A DNA stretch of 55,080 bases from Chloroflexota bacterium (GCA_005882635.1 VBFG01000049.1:1-55080), one strand, 5' to 3'; shown: positions 19,196 to 27,915, counted from the first letter of the stretch. A program made the numbers and translations. Notes: generated from the letters alone by a model not told the origin.

Positions 19196-20071
19196 ATGAC
19201 CGCCCGGTTCCGCGCAACGCCCTACCTCTTCCTGCTTCCCGCGGTCGCGCTGATCGGCGTCTTCGTCGTCTATCCGATCGTCGCCGTCTTCTACTACTCG
19301 TTCACCGACTACGACATCGTCCGGCCGCCCGTGTGGATCGGCCTGGACAACTTCCGGAAGCTCCTCGGCGACGGGACGTTCTGGCTGGCGCTGACTCACT
19401 CGTTCGTCTATCTGCTGGTCACGCCGACGATCATCGCCCTCTCGGTCTGCCTGGCGATCGTCGTCAACCGCAAGCTGCGCGGCATCCACATCTTCCGCGC
19501 CCTGTACTTCGTGCCGGCCGTCAGCGGCTCGATCGCCATCGGGCTTGCCTGGCGCTGGCTCTTCGACCGGAACGGCATCATCAACGGCGTCCTCCAGACG
19601 CTCGGCATCATCCACACGCCGATCCAGTGGCTCGCCGAGCCCGGCCTCGTCCTGCCGATCGCGATGCTCCTCACGATCTGGGCCGGCATCGGCTACTACT
19701 CGGTCATCTTCCTGGCGGGGCTCCAGAACATCCCCGAGGAGCTGTACGACGCCGCCCGGATCGACGGCTGCAGCGATTTCCAGAAGCACTGGCACGTGTC
19801 GTTGCCGGGTCTTCGGCCGCAGATCGTCTTCGTCGCGGTGATCTCGTCCCTGGCCGCGCTGAAGGTCTTCGACGAGATCTTCGTGCTGACCGCCCGAACC
19901 GGAGGGATCCTCGACTCCGGGGTGACGATGGTCTTCTATCTCTGGAAGCAGGCGTTCACCCTCCAGCACGCCGGCTACGCCGCGGCGATCGCCATCGTCC
20001 TGCTGGCCATCACCCTCGCGTTCTCGATCGTCAACGTCCGGCTCCTCGAGCGCCGGGAGGCCGATCGATGA
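19196..20071 (+). CDS. Sugar ABC transporter permease (MalF type)
   Basis: A 291-residue inner-membrane permease with six predicted helices, starting YLFLLPAVALIGVFVVYPI. It carries the cytoplasmic EAA coupling loop EELYDAARIDGCSDFQKHWHVSLPGLRP, which contacts the ATPase. Other marks are FRALYFVPAVSGSIAIGLAWRWLFD and WAGIGYYSVIFLAGL, typical of carbohydrate-uptake-1 family permeases. Its stop overlaps the ATG of the second permease (ATGA). No ATP-binding subunit gene is present in this locus. Confidence 0.93.
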   Translation: MTARFRATPYLFLLPAVALIGVFVVYPIVAVFYYSFTDYDIVRPPVWIGLDNFRKLLGDGTFWLALTHSFVYLLVTPTIIALSVCLAIVVNRKLRGIHIFRALYFVPAVSGSIAIGLAWRWLFDRNGIINGVLQTLGIIHTPIQWLAEPGLVLPIAMLLTIWAGIGYYSVIFLAGLQNIPEELYDAARIDGCSDFQKHWHVSLPGLRPQIVFVAVISSLAALKVFDEIFVLTARTGGILDSGVTMVFYLWKQAFTLQHAGYAAAIAIVLLAITLAFSIVNVRLLERREADR

Positions 20072-21021
20072 CGCGGCCGCTGAGCGAGCGCGGCGGCGCG
20101 GGCGAAGCCGCTGGAGCCGTCGGGGCGGTGGCGACCGCGGCCGTCCTCGAGCCGGTCGCGATCCTGACCGGCGCCCAGCTCCGACGACGACGCCGACGGC
20201 GCGAGCTCGCGGCGAACGCCGGGTGGTACGTCGTCCTGACGTTCTTCGCGGCGATCACCGTCTTCCCGTTCCTCTGGATGCTGCTGACGTCGCTGAAGGG
20301 ATCGGCCGACCCGATCGCCTCGGTCCCGCCCCAGCTCATCCCGGGCCATCCCACGCTGGCCAACTACCAGCGGGTCCTCGACAGCCTGCCGATCCTGAAG
20401 TTCTTCCAGAACAGCATCGTCGTGGCGATCGCGGTGACCGGGCTGAACGTCCTCGTCTCGGCGATGGCCGCGTACCCCCTGGCGAAGATGCGCTTCCGCG
20501 GGCGCGAGGCGACCTTCTACCTGCTGCTGGCGACGCTGATCGTCCCGACGCAGCTGACCTACATCCCCAGCTTCATCCTGGCCGTCAACGTCTTCCACTA
20601 CTACGACACCTTGCCGGCCGTGATCCTCCCGAGCCTCGCCAGCGCGTTCAACATCTTCCTGATGCGCCAGGCGTTCCGGGCGATCCCGAACGATCTGATC
20701 GACGCCGCCCGGGTCGACGGGGCGGGGGAATGGCGGGTTTGGTGGCAGATCCTCCTGCCGATCGTCCGACCGTCGCTCGCCGCGGTGGCGATCTTCACGT
20801 TCGTGACGTCGTGGAACGACTTCCTGTGGCCGTCGCTGATGCTCCACGACCGGACCCAGATGACGCTCCCGGTCGGGCTCGCCGCGTTGCAGGGGTTCTT
20901 CTCGTCGGACTTCCGGTCGATCGCGGCGGGCGTGACGATGACGGTGATCCCGATCCTGCTCTTCTTCATCGTCGTCCAGCGCTATTTCGTCCGCGGGCTC
21001 GCCGGGGCGGTCAAGGGCTGA
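20068..21021 (+). CDS. Sugar ABC transporter permease (MalG type)
   Basis: A 317-residue second permease. A long, partly charged N-terminus (about 50 residues with a run of arginines) precedes the first membrane helix NAGWYVVLTFFAAITVFPFLWM. LTSLKGSADPIASVPPQL is the usual periplasmic region. The EAA loop reads AIPNDLIDAARVDGAGEWRVWWQILLP, and the C-terminus ends QRYFVRGLAGAVKG, the standard MalG-like ending. It is translationally coupled to the preceding permease. The GH3 gene begins 1 nt after its stop. Confidence 0.93.
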   Translation: MTRPLSERGGAGEAAGAVGAVATAAVLEPVAILTGAQLRRRRRRRELAANAGWYVVLTFFAAITVFPFLWMLLTSLKGSADPIASVPPQLIPGHPTLANYQRVLDSLPILKFFQNSIVVAIAVTGLNVLVSAMAAYPLAKMRFRGREATFYLLLATLIVPTQLTYIPSFILAVNVFHYYDTLPAVILPSLASAFNIFLMRQAFRAIPNDLIDAARVDGAGEWRVWWQILLPIVRPSLAAVAIFTFVTSWNDFLWPSLMLHDRTQMTLPVGLAALQGFFSSDFRSIAAGVTMTVIPILLFFIVVQRYFVRGLAGAVKG

Positions 21022-21022
21022 C

Positions 21023-22612
21023 GTGGCGACGGCGGCCGGGTCCGCGGCCGGCTCGACGCTCGACCTGCGCGATCGGTTGCTGCTGTCGTTCGAGGGTCGT
21101 TGGCTGTCGCCCCCCGGCGCCGAGGCGATTGCCCGGCGGGCGGCGGGCGTCACCCTCTACCGTCATCTGAACGTCGGGTCGCCGGCCGAGGTCCGGGCAC
21201 TCACCGACGAGCTCCAGGCGGCCGCGGCACGGATCGGCCGGTCGGCGCTGCTCGTCGGGGCCGATCACGAGACCGGCCAACTCCACGCGATGGGCGACGG
21301 CGCGACGCCCTTCCCCGGGGCGATGGCGCTCGGCGCGGTTGGGGACGAGGGCCTCGTCGAGCGGGTCGGCGCAGCGATCGGCGCGGAGCTGCGGGCGATG
21401 GGGCTGAATGTCGTCTACGCCCCGGTCTGCGACCTCGCGACGAACCCGCGGAACCCCGTCGTCGGGATCCGCTCATTCGGCCACGACCCGGCGGCGGTCG
21501 GTCGGTTGGTAGCGGCGACGGTCCGCGGGCTGCAGTCGGCGGGGGTCGCGGCGACGATCAAGCATTTCCCGGGCCATGGCGACCCGTCCGCCGACTCGCA
21601 TCGCGGGCTACCGGTCATCAACCGCGGCGCCGACGAGCTCCGCGAGCGCGACCTCGTGCCGTTCGCCGCCGCGATCGACGCCGGAGCACGGGTCGCGATG
21701 GCCGGCCACCTGGGCGTCCCGGCGCTCACCGGCCGGCGTGACCTGCCGGCCACGCTGGCGCCGGAGATCCTCCGGACGCTGCTCCGCGGGGATCTCGGCT
21801 TCGGCGGACTGACGGTCAGCGACGCCCTCGACATGGGGGCTGTCTCGAACCACGGCGGCGTCGACGTGGCGGCCGCGCTCGGCGCCGGCACGGACCTGTT
21901 GCTGTGCGGTCCGGATCCCGAGGCGCAGGTCCGGGTCGAGGTCGGCCTCGCGGCGGCCCGGGTCGGCGGTCTGGTCGGACGCGTCGACAACGACGCAGCG
22001 ACCGCCCGCGTCGCCGACCTGCGGCGGTGGATCGCCGGGTTCCCGGTTCCGCCGGTCGAGGTCGTCGGCTGCACCGACCACCGGCTCCTTGCCGACGAGG
22101 TCGCGCGCCGTTCGATCACGCTGATCCGAGATCGCGACGGCCTGCTGCCGGTCGCCGCGACGGACGTCCGACGGGCCCTCGTCGTCGAGCCGCGACCCCG
22201 CGACCTCAGTCCGGCCGACACCACCTCATGGCTGCCGCCTGGCGGCCTCGCGGCGGCGCTCGCGGAGCGCCTGCCGGAGATCGAGGGCGTCATCGTCGGG
22301 CCGTCGCCGACGGCCGACGAGATCGCGGTCCTTCGGGAGCGGGCAGGGTCCTCCGATCTCGTCGTGCTCGGCACGGTCGACGCCCTCGGTCAGCCCGCCG
22401 TCGTCGAGCTCGCTCGCGCCCTCGCCGCGACCGGGTGTCCGGTCGTGGCCGTCGCGCTGCGCGCACCGTGGGACTCCGACGCCTACCCGGAGATCGGCAC
22501 CGTCGTCGCAACGTACGGAATCCAGCCGCCCAGCCTCGCCGCGCTGGCCGACGCGCTCGTCGGCGACCACCCGATCATCGGTCGATTGCCTGTTCGCCTC
22601 GCCGGCGGCTGA
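21023..22612 (+). CDS. Glycoside hydrolase family 3, beta-N-acetylhexosaminidase (NagZ-like)
   Basis: A 529-residue GH3 enzyme. The NagZ signature KHFPGHGDPSADSH (K180 onward) includes the D191-x-H193 dyad that serves as general acid/base in N-acetylglucosaminidases of this family. The nucleophile is the first Asp in SDALDMGAVS (D267). A second Rossmann-like GH3 C domain follows, which makes it longer than minimal NagZ (about 340 residues). No signal peptide is seen, so it probably acts in the cytoplasm on imported disaccharides or muropeptide fragments. It is directly downstream of the permeases and supports an amino-sugar role for the locus. Confidence 0.85.
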   Translation: MATAAGSAAGSTLDLRDRLLLSFEGRWLSPPGAEAIARRAAGVTLYRHLNVGSPAEVRALTDELQAAAARIGRSALLVGADHETGQLHAMGDGATPFPGAMALGAVGDEGLVERVGAAIGAELRAMGLNVVYAPVCDLATNPRNPVVGIRSFGHDPAAVGRLVAATVRGLQSAGVAATIKHFPGHGDPSADSHRGLPVINRGADELRERDLVPFAAAIDAGARVAMAGHLGVPALTGRRDLPATLAPEILRTLLRGDLGFGGLTVSDALDMGAVSNHGGVDVAAALGAGTDLLLCGPDPEAQVRVEVGLAAARVGGLVGRVDNDAATARVADLRRWIAGFPVPPVEVVGCTDHRLLADEVARRSITLIRDRDGLLPVAATDVRRALVVEPRPRDLSPADTTSWLPPGGLAAALAERLPEIEGVIVGPSPTADEIAVLRERAGSSDLVVLGTVDALGQPAVVELARALAATGCPVVAVALRAPWDSDAYPEIGTVVATYGIQPPSLAALADALVGDHPIIGRLPVRLAGG

Positions 22613-22627
22613 CCCGGCCTCCTCCGG

Positions 22628-24049
22628 TCAGCCGCCGGCGCTTCCTCGCTCGACGAAGCGGCCCCAGCCTCGATCGTCGGTCGCCCGGCCGTCCCGGACC
22701 ACGGCCCGACCCCGGACGAAGACGCTGCGAACGGCACCCGTGACCTCGACGCCTTCGTACGGCGTGTAATCGCTCGTGTGGTGGAGGTCGGCCTGGCGGA
22801 TCGTCCGGCGGGCCTCGGGATCGAAGAGGACGAGGTCGGCGTCCCGGCCCGGCTCGATCGCGCCCTTCCGGGCGAGCCCGAACCGTCGGGCCGGCGTCGT
22901 CGCAACCAGGTCGACCATCCGCTCGCGGCTGATCCGGCCCGTGGCGACGCCGAGTCCGTACACGATCGACAGGAGCGTCTCGATCCCCGGTGCGCCGTTG
23001 CTGATCCGGTCGAACGGGATGCCGCGCGCGGCTCCGCCCTTTTCGACGGCGACGCGATCGGCGACGTGGTCGGTCGCGACGAGCGACAGGTCGCCCGCCG
23101 CGAGACCCGCCCAGAGTGCGTCGCGATCCGCGGCGGGGCGGAGTGGCGGCGAGATCATGCTCTTCGCGCACTCGACGGGGTCGGGCTCGTCGTACCGCGC
23201 CTCGGTCAGGGCGAGGTAGTGGGGACACGTCTCCCCGGTCGCGCGCACGCCGGTCGCGCGGGCCTCGGCGAGGTGCCGCATCGCGGCCGCGCACGAGAGG
23301 TGGACGACGTGGACCGGCGCCTCGGTGGCCCGCGCAAACGCCATCACCCGGTGGGTCGCGACCGCCTCGGCCTCGACGGATCGCGTGGCAGCGTGGTGCC
23401 GTGGTGACGTATCACCATGTTGAAGCGCTGACGCCACGGCCGCGTCGATGAGGACGGGATCCTCGCAGTGGACCTCGAGCATCCCGCCCCGCTCGCCGAG
23501 GATGCGCAACGCCTCGAAGATCGAAGGGGCAGGGAGCCTGAAGTCGAAGACCATGAACGCCTTCGCCGTCGGCACGCCGGCATCGACCATCGCCGGCAGC
23601 TCGGAGAGCCGGTCGTCCATCCCGCCGAGGATCGCCGGGCTCAGCGCGAAGTCGACCGCGCTGTCGTTCGCCGTGACACGGCGGAACTCGTCGACGCCGG
23701 CTCGGATCGAGCGGTGTGCCGCAGGCGACGAGCCGGTGCCGGGATTGTTGAAGGCGAGGAACGTCGTCGTCCCGCCGAACGCCGCCGCCAGGGAGTCCTG
23801 GTAGAAGCGATCGGGCTCGTCGTCTGACGCGACGCGGGTGTGGGTGTGGACGTCGACGCAGCCAGGCAGGACGAGCAGGCCCGTGGCGTCCAGAACCTCC
23901 CGCGCGGTCGCGGCCATCGCCCCGAGGTCGTCCTCCACAAGGTCGATGGCGCCGCCGCGGACCGAGACGTCCGCCCGCCGTGATCCCGCCGCGGTTACGA
24001 CGGTCCCGCCTCGGATCAGCAGGTCCGGTCCGGTGCCGTCAACAGCCAC
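22628..24049 (-). CDS. Cyclic amidohydrolase (allantoinase / dihydropyrimidinase family)
   Basis: A 473-residue zinc amidohydrolase. It has DLLIRGGTVVT, PGCVDVHTHTRV (HxH), TAKAFMVF (Lys likely carboxylated to bridge the metals), LEVHCED, HVVHLSC, and VATDHVADR with the catalytic Asp. The C-terminal HHTSDYTPYEGVEVTG resembles allantoinase and hydantoinase ends. Allantoinase is favoured because uricase, HIU hydrolase and OHCU decarboxylase genes lie nearby and make allantoin, but a hydantoinase or dihydropyrimidinase activity cannot be excluded. GTG 24049 is chosen because the N-terminus then matches the family and a TATGCT box lies 6 nt upstream; the frame stays open to 24154. Confidence 0.82.
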   Translation of the reverse strand: MAVDGTGPDLLIRGGTVVTAAGSRRADVSVRGGAIDLVEDDLGAMAATAREVLDATGLLVLPGCVDVHTHTRVASDDEPDRFYQDSLAAAFGGTTTFLAFNNPGTGSSPAAHRSIRAGVDEFRRVTANDSAVDFALSPAILGGMDDRLSELPAMVDAGVPTAKAFMVFDFRLPAPSIFEALRILGERGGMLEVHCEDPVLIDAAVASALQHGDTSPRHHAATRSVEAEAVATHRVMAFARATEAPVHVVHLSCAAAMRHLAEARATGVRATGETCPHYLALTEARYDEPDPVECAKSMISPPLRPAADRDALWAGLAAGDLSLVATDHVADRVAVEKGGAARGIPFDRISNGAPGIETLLSIVYGLGVATGRISRERMVDLVATTPARRFGLARKGAIEPGRDADLVLFDPEARRTIRQADLHHTSDYTPYEGVEVTGAVRSVFVRGRAVVRDGRATDDRGWGRFVERGSAGG

Positions 24050-24055
24050 CCGGCG

Positions 24056-24061
24056 AGCATA
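24056..24061 (-). promoter_or_regulatory. Leaderless-type -10 box (TATGCT) of the amidohydrolase
   Basis: On the minus strand TATGCT is followed by exactly six bases and GTG 24049, with no ribosome site. This decides the start of the amidohydrolase. Confidence 0.55.
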
Positions 24062-24316
24062 CCCACGAGTTGGGCTATCAGCCGAAGGGTTGGGTGCGTC
24101 CATCTCGGCTGTGAGCCGAAGGAACACGATCGGCACGACATGGCGCTGCTGCACGATCGTCTCGGACTTGACCTTCCTCGGCGATACCGACGGACGACTT
24201 GATCAGACGCTCACCGGTGGAACCTTGGCGCGTCTCGGCGCCGCGAATCAGCGGCTGACAAGGCTGTCGCTCACGTGGATGACTACCTGAGACACCCGTC
24301 GAGCGACCCCAGACGC

Positions 24317-24337
24317 CCGATCGAGCTTCTCGATCGG
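24317..24337 (-). terminator. Possible hairpin terminator downstream of the DUF3830 gene
   Basis: A perfect 9-bp stem, CCGATCGAG / CTCGATCGG, with a 3-nt loop. There is no T-tract. Confidence 0.4.
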
Positions 24338-24394
24338 CGCGAACGTTCCCCGGAGGAGCGTCTGACCGGGTCCGGACGGCGCCGCAGTCGGCTG

Positions 24395-24817
24395 CTAGTC
24401 GACCTCGCGGATCGCGATCGCCTGGGCGCCGTCCCAGAGGCAGCGCCGCCCGACCTCGCGCAGGCGATCGGCCCAGCCCTCGTCCGGGACGATCGAGGCG
24501 AAATGGTTGGCCGCGAGCTGGCCCACCTTCGACGACGTCGTGCAGGCGCCATACGGGACGAAGATTTCACACTCGCTGATGCCGCCCGGATACATCGCCA
24601 GCATCCCCGGCGAGGGGTGCGAGGTGTGGTTCTCGTAGTCGATGCCGGGGCGGAAGTCGCCGTACGGGATCCACGTCGACTCGCCGCTCCAGCGGCAGTG
24701 GATGAGGCGCGACGAGATCGGCAGCATCCGCCGGATTGCCTCGATCGTGTGGGGCGCGTCGGGCTCCCAGCGAGCGCTAAAGTGGAGGTCGCCGACCTCG
24801 ATCCGGAGCGTCGTCAC
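24395..24817 (-). CDS. DUF3830 (cyclophilin-like fold) protein
   Basis: About 140 residues beginning VTTLRIEVGDLHFSARWE, with AIRRMLPISSRLIHCRWSGESTW, GMLAMYPGGISECEIFVPYG and NHFASIVPD. This pattern matches the small cyclophilin-like proteins grouped as DUF3830. The family has no firmly known activity that I can name. As I recall it occurs beside hydantoinase and allantoin genes, and it does here. The GTG start overlaps the stop of a seven-codon upstream reading frame as GTGA. It is transcribed away from the uricase operon. The longer frame to 24919 is rejected because it runs through the divergent promoter and gene. Confidence 0.72.
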   Translation of the reverse strand: MTTLRIEVGDLHFSARWEPDAPHTIEAIRRMLPISSRLIHCRWSGESTWIPYGDFRPGIDYENHTSHPSPGMLAMYPGGISECEIFVPYGACTTSSKVGQLAANHFASIVPDEGWADRLREVGRRCLWDGAQAIAIREVD

Positions 24818-24849
24818 GGGCGCGCGATCGTCGTCATGCTCGGAGGATA
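24814..24849 (-). promoter_or_regulatory. TATCCT-N6-ATG leaderless box and 7-codon leader ORF before the DUF3830 gene
   Basis: On the minus strand TATCCT (24849-24844) is followed by six bases and ATG 24837. This opens MTTIARP-stop, whose TGA overlaps the DUF3830 GTG (GTGA). It is either a leader peptide coupling translation, or the true start with a one-base sequence difference that restores frame. Confidence 0.45.
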
Positions 24850-24852
24850 GCG

Positions 24853-25191
24853 GTGGCCGACGCGGCCGGACCGACCATCTCGACCCACGTCCTCGACACG
24901 GAACTGGGGACCCCGGCACAGGGTGTCCGGGTCACGCTGTCGCGGCTCGACGTCGGCAATGGCCCGATCCGGATGACCCAGGCGCTGACCGACGGTGACG
25001 GTCGGGTCCGCGACCTGCTCGAGCGGCCGCTCGTGGCGGGCGACTATCGGCTCGAGTTCGACGTCGCCCACGAGGACGGCTCGTTCTTCACCAGGATCGC
25101 GGTCGACCTTCGGATCAGCGACGCCGGTCGGAGCTACCACGTCCCGCTCCTGCTGGCGCCCTTCTCGATGACGACGTACCGGGGCAGCTGA
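24853..25191 (+). CDS. uraH: 5-Hydroxyisourate hydrolase (transthyretin-like)
   Basis: Hydrolyses the unstable uricase product 5-hydroxyisourate to OHCU. The 112-residue protein has the family's opening ISTHVLDTELGTPAQGV (catalytic His), an Arg in the middle (LTDGDGRV), FDVAHEDGSFF, SYHVPLLLAPFSMTTY and the hallmark C-terminal YRGS. GTG 24853 has GGAGG 7 nt upstream. Its TGA overlaps the next ATG, so the three urate genes form one operon. Confidence 0.95.
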   Translation: MADAAGPTISTHVLDTELGTPAQGVRVTLSRLDVGNGPIRMTQALTDGDGRVRDLLERPLVAGDYRLEFDVAHEDGSFFTRIAVDLRISDAGRSYHVPLLLAPFSMTTYRGS

Positions 25192-25697
25192 TGGACGACC
25201 GCGACGTCGCGGCCCTCGATCGGCTGCCCGAGGACGCGTTCGTCGAGGCCGCCGCGCCATGGTTCGAGGGGGCACCCGCCTTCCTCCGCCGGCTTGCGGC
25301 CGCGCGCCCGTTCGGGTCAGGCGCCAGGCTGTTCGACCGCGCCGAGGAGATCGCCACAGCGATGCCCGAAGACGAACAGCTCGAGCTGATCGACGCGCAT
25401 CCGCGGCTCGGCGCGCGGCCGGCGTCCGTGTCGAGTTCGTCGTTCCGCGAGCAGGGCTATGACCGCGAGACAACCGAAGCCATCGCTGAGCTGGGCCTGC
25501 TCAACGCCGCCTACGAGGCGCGCTTCGGATTCCGCTTCTGCGTCTTCGTCAATGGTCGCTCCCGCCCGGAGCTCGTACCTGTCCTGGAGGCGGCTCTCCA
25601 AGCGGATCGCGACGCAGAGGTCTCGCGCGCCCTCCACGACGTCGTCGCGATCGCCCGTGACCGGTTCGCGAAAGGCGCTGTCGAGGTCGGCTCGTGA
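25191..25697 (+). CDS. uraD: 2-Oxo-4-hydroxy-4-carboxy-5-ureidoimidazoline (OHCU) decarboxylase
   Basis: Completes the stereospecific conversion of OHCU to (S)-allantoin. The 168-residue all-helical protein shows FVEAAAPWFEGAPAFLRRL, EQLELIDAHPRLGARP with the catalytic His in the AHPxLG motif, the SSFREQGYD segment, LLNAAYEARFGFRFCVFVNGRS and a C-terminal helix. Gene order uraH-uraD-uricase with overlaps on both sides supports the assignment. Confidence 0.94.
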   Translation: MDDRDVAALDRLPEDAFVEAAAPWFEGAPAFLRRLAAARPFGSGARLFDRAEEIATAMPEDEQLELIDAHPRLGARPASVSSSSFREQGYDRETTEAIAELGLLNAAYEARFGFRFCVFVNGRSRPELVPVLEAALQADRDAEVSRALHDVVAIARDRFAKGAVEVGS

Positions 25698-26560
25698 TCG
25701 AGGTCGGCCCGAACTCCTACGGCAAGTCCGCGATCCGCCTCGTCAAGGTCGACCGCGACCAGGCGCCGCATCGTGTCCGTGACCTGACGATCGCGATCGC
25801 GCTCGCAGGAGACTTCGCCACGTCGTACTCGGAGGGCGACAACTCCGCCGTGATCGCGACCGACACCATGAAGAACACGGCCTACGCGCTGGCGGGCGAG
25901 CATCTGACGGGTTCGATCGAGGGCTACGGCCTCGTGCTCGGCCGTCACTTCCTGGCTGCGGGCCGCGAGGTCGATCTCGTGAAGGTTTCGATCGATGCGC
26001 ACGCCTGGCGTCCGATCGACTCTGCTCCGGACGCGTTCACTCGCGACGCGTCGGAAACGCGCAAGGCGGACGTATCGGTGTCCCGTGACGGCTTCCTGGT
26101 CGAAGCTGGCATCGCCGACCTCGTGGTCATGAAGACGACCCGTTCCGCGTTCGCGGGCTTTCCGCGCGATCGGTTCACCACGCTGCCCGAAACGGACGAC
26201 CGGATCATGGCGACGAAGGTCACCGCGTCGTGGGGCTACGCGCGTGATGCCGAGCTGGACTTCGACGCGGTCTTCGACCGCGTCCGATCGACGTTCCTGG
26301 GGGCGTTTGCCGACCATGACTCGGCATCCGTCCAGCACTCCATCTGGGTGATCGCGCGGGCGATCCTGGAGGCGCACCCGGAGGTCGACGACGTCACCAT
26401 GTCATTGCCGAACCTCCACCACTGGACCGTCGATCTCAGCCCGTACGGGATCGCTAACGATCGCGAGATCTATGTCGCCACGAAGGAGCCGCACGGCCTG
26501 ATCGAGGCGACGATCCGGCGGGCTGACATCGGGTCCGTCGAGCGGCCCGGGACGTCGTGA
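25694..26560 (+). CDS. Urate oxidase (uricase)
   Basis: Cofactor-free enzyme oxidising urate with O2 to 5-hydroxyisourate and H2O2. The 288-residue length is normal. Two T-fold units are visible, with an N-terminal SYGKSAIRLVKVDRD (catalytic Lys) and ATDTMKNTAYALA (the Thr of the Lys-Thr dyad and substrate loop). VMKTTRSAFAGFPRDRFTTLPETDDRIMAT is the second conserved uricase segment, and LPNLHHWTVDLSPYGI near the end includes the usual asparagine/histidine loop. The GTG start overlaps the uraD stop (GTGA). It receives urate from the xanthine dehydrogenase encoded 14 kb upstream. Confidence 0.96.
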   Translation: MIEVGPNSYGKSAIRLVKVDRDQAPHRVRDLTIAIALAGDFATSYSEGDNSAVIATDTMKNTAYALAGEHLTGSIEGYGLVLGRHFLAAGREVDLVKVSIDAHAWRPIDSAPDAFTRDASETRKADVSVSRDGFLVEAGIADLVVMKTTRSAFAGFPRDRFTTLPETDDRIMATKVTASWGYARDAELDFDAVFDRVRSTFLGAFADHDSASVQHSIWVIARAILEAHPEVDDVTMSLPNLHHWTVDLSPYGIANDREIYVATKEPHGLIEATIRRADIGSVERPGTS

Positions 26561-26598
26561 CAGCCTAGGTGTCACGCGGCCGGTCCACCATCCCGGCC

Positions 26599-27879
26599 AT
26601 GGAAGCCCGCATCGTCCAGCTCCCGTCGAACGAGATCCACGTCGACGCCGACCGGATCGTCATCGAGCGGTTCGTCCTGCGCGACCCCTCCCTCGCGGCC
26701 GTCCTCGCCCAGCGTGAGCCGGCCGACCGCCCGGCGGTGGTCGAGCGCGCCCTCAAGGTGGGTCTGCTCGCGATCCAGGACGTCGCGACGTCGATGGACG
26801 TCGACATGGTGCGCGACCAGTTCGAGAAGCTCCTGCGCGCCTCGGAGCAGGCGAACGCGCGGGCCGCGGACGCGCTCGACCAGGTCCTCCGCTCGAACTT
26901 CGCCGACGGCGACGGACGGCTGCCGCGGACCCTCGAGAAGTTCCTCGGCGATCGCGGCCAGCTCCGGTCGTTCGTCGGCGAGCTGTTCGACGAGACGAAG
27001 CGGGACAGCGCCATCGGCCGGCTGCAGACGCTGCTCGGCACCTACTTCGACGGAGACGCGTCGAAGCTGGCCCTGCTCCTCGACCCGACCCGCCAGCACT
27101 CCCCGATGCACCAGTTCCGGGACGAGGTGGCCCGCGGCTTCGAAGGCATCCACGAACGGCTCACGGCCATCGAGGCCGCGGCAGCGGCCCGCGCGGTCGA
27201 GCGGGCGCGGTCCACGGCGAAGGGCGGCGACTTCGAGGACCTCCTGGAGTCGCTGCTCGGCGATGCCGCCCGTGGTCTTGGTGACCTGGTCGACCGGACG
27301 GGTGGGGCGGTCGGCGAGCAGCTCCGCTCGAAGAAGGGCGACTTCGTGGTCACGCTCGACCCGGCGCGGACCGGTGGCGCGGACCTCCGGATCGTCGTCG
27401 AGGCCAAGGATCGGGCGATGTCGAGTCGGTCGATCCGCGAGGAGCTCCGCGAGGCGAAGCAGAACCGGGCCGCGGCCGTCGGGCTCGTGATCTTCAGCCC
27501 GGCCCATGCGCCGCAGGGCATCGCCCCGTTCGACGTCCGGGCGGGCGACGTCTACTGCGTGATCGACCCGGCCTCGCCGGATCCGGCGGTCCTCGACGCG
27601 GCCCTGCGGCTCGCCCGGCTGCTCGCCCTTGCCAGCCTGCGCGAGGTCGCCGCAGAGATCGATGCCGACGCCGTTCGCTCGGCGCTTGCCGCGGTCCGGG
27701 CCGAGCTCGAGGCCCTGAAAGGGATCAAGGCAACCCTGACGTCGATGTCCAACAGCGCGGCCGGCGTCCAGGCGGCACTCGACCGGCTTCGCGAGGGAAT
27801 CGTGGCTCGCGTCTGCGAGGCGGAGGCGGAGATCAGGATGTCGGGTTCGCGTCCCGGCCGGATGCCGCCGATGCCCTGA
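26599..27879 (+). CDS. Coiled-coil protein with putative PD-(D/E)xK nuclease-like domain
   Basis: A 426-residue cytoplasmic protein with no signal or membrane segment. Residues about 1-200 are helical and charged. From about K208 (KGGDFEDLLESLLGD) a restriction-endonuclease-like core can be traced: KKGDFVVTLD (about 245), D262 in GGADLRIV, then E268-x-K270 in VVEAKDR, followed by a helix with QNRAAAVGLVIFS. The last 100 residues are helical again. The core order resembles PD-(D/E)xK nucleases, and the layout resembles DUF2130-type proteins, but I do not recognise a named family. The start could instead be GTG 26569; ATG 26599 gives a family-like N-terminus. It stands alone between uricase and a subtilase. 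Confidence 0.6.
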   Translation: MEARIVQLPSNEIHVDADRIVIERFVLRDPSLAAVLAQREPADRPAVVERALKVGLLAIQDVATSMDVDMVRDQFEKLLRASEQANARAADALDQVLRSNFADGDGRLPRTLEKFLGDRGQLRSFVGELFDETKRDSAIGRLQTLLGTYFDGDASKLALLLDPTRQHSPMHQFRDEVARGFEGIHERLTAIEAAAAARAVERARSTAKGGDFEDLLESLLGDAARGLGDLVDRTGGAVGEQLRSKKGDFVVTLDPARTGGADLRIVVEAKDRAMSSRSIREELREAKQNRAAAVGLVIFSPAHAPQGIAPFDVRAGDVYCVIDPASPDPAVLDAALRLARLLALASLREVAAEIDADAVRSALAAVRAELEALKGIKATLTSMSNSAAGVQAALDRLREGIVARVCEAEAEIRMSGSRPGRMPPMP

Positions 27880-27915
27880 ACGTGCGGACCACCCGCACGT
27901 GGGACGACCGGGTCA

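Larger units (their letters stand above)
24050..24394. other. 345-nt non-coding region between the amidohydrolase and DUF3830 genes
   Basis: No convincing gene. It has a leaderless-type TATGCT box for the amidohydrolase at its left edge (24056-24061, minus strand) and a direct repeat AGCCGAAGG at 24080 and 24114. A hairpin, CCGATCGAG (24317-24325) with CTCGATCGG (24329-24337), lies about 60 nt downstream of the DUF3830 stop on its strand. The base composition is less GC-rich than the coding parts. Confidence 0.5.

Noticed and set aside
26599-27879. Restriction-modification endonuclease
   Set aside because: An ExK core is visible, but there is no methyltransferase or specificity gene nearby, so only a nuclease-like fold is claimed.
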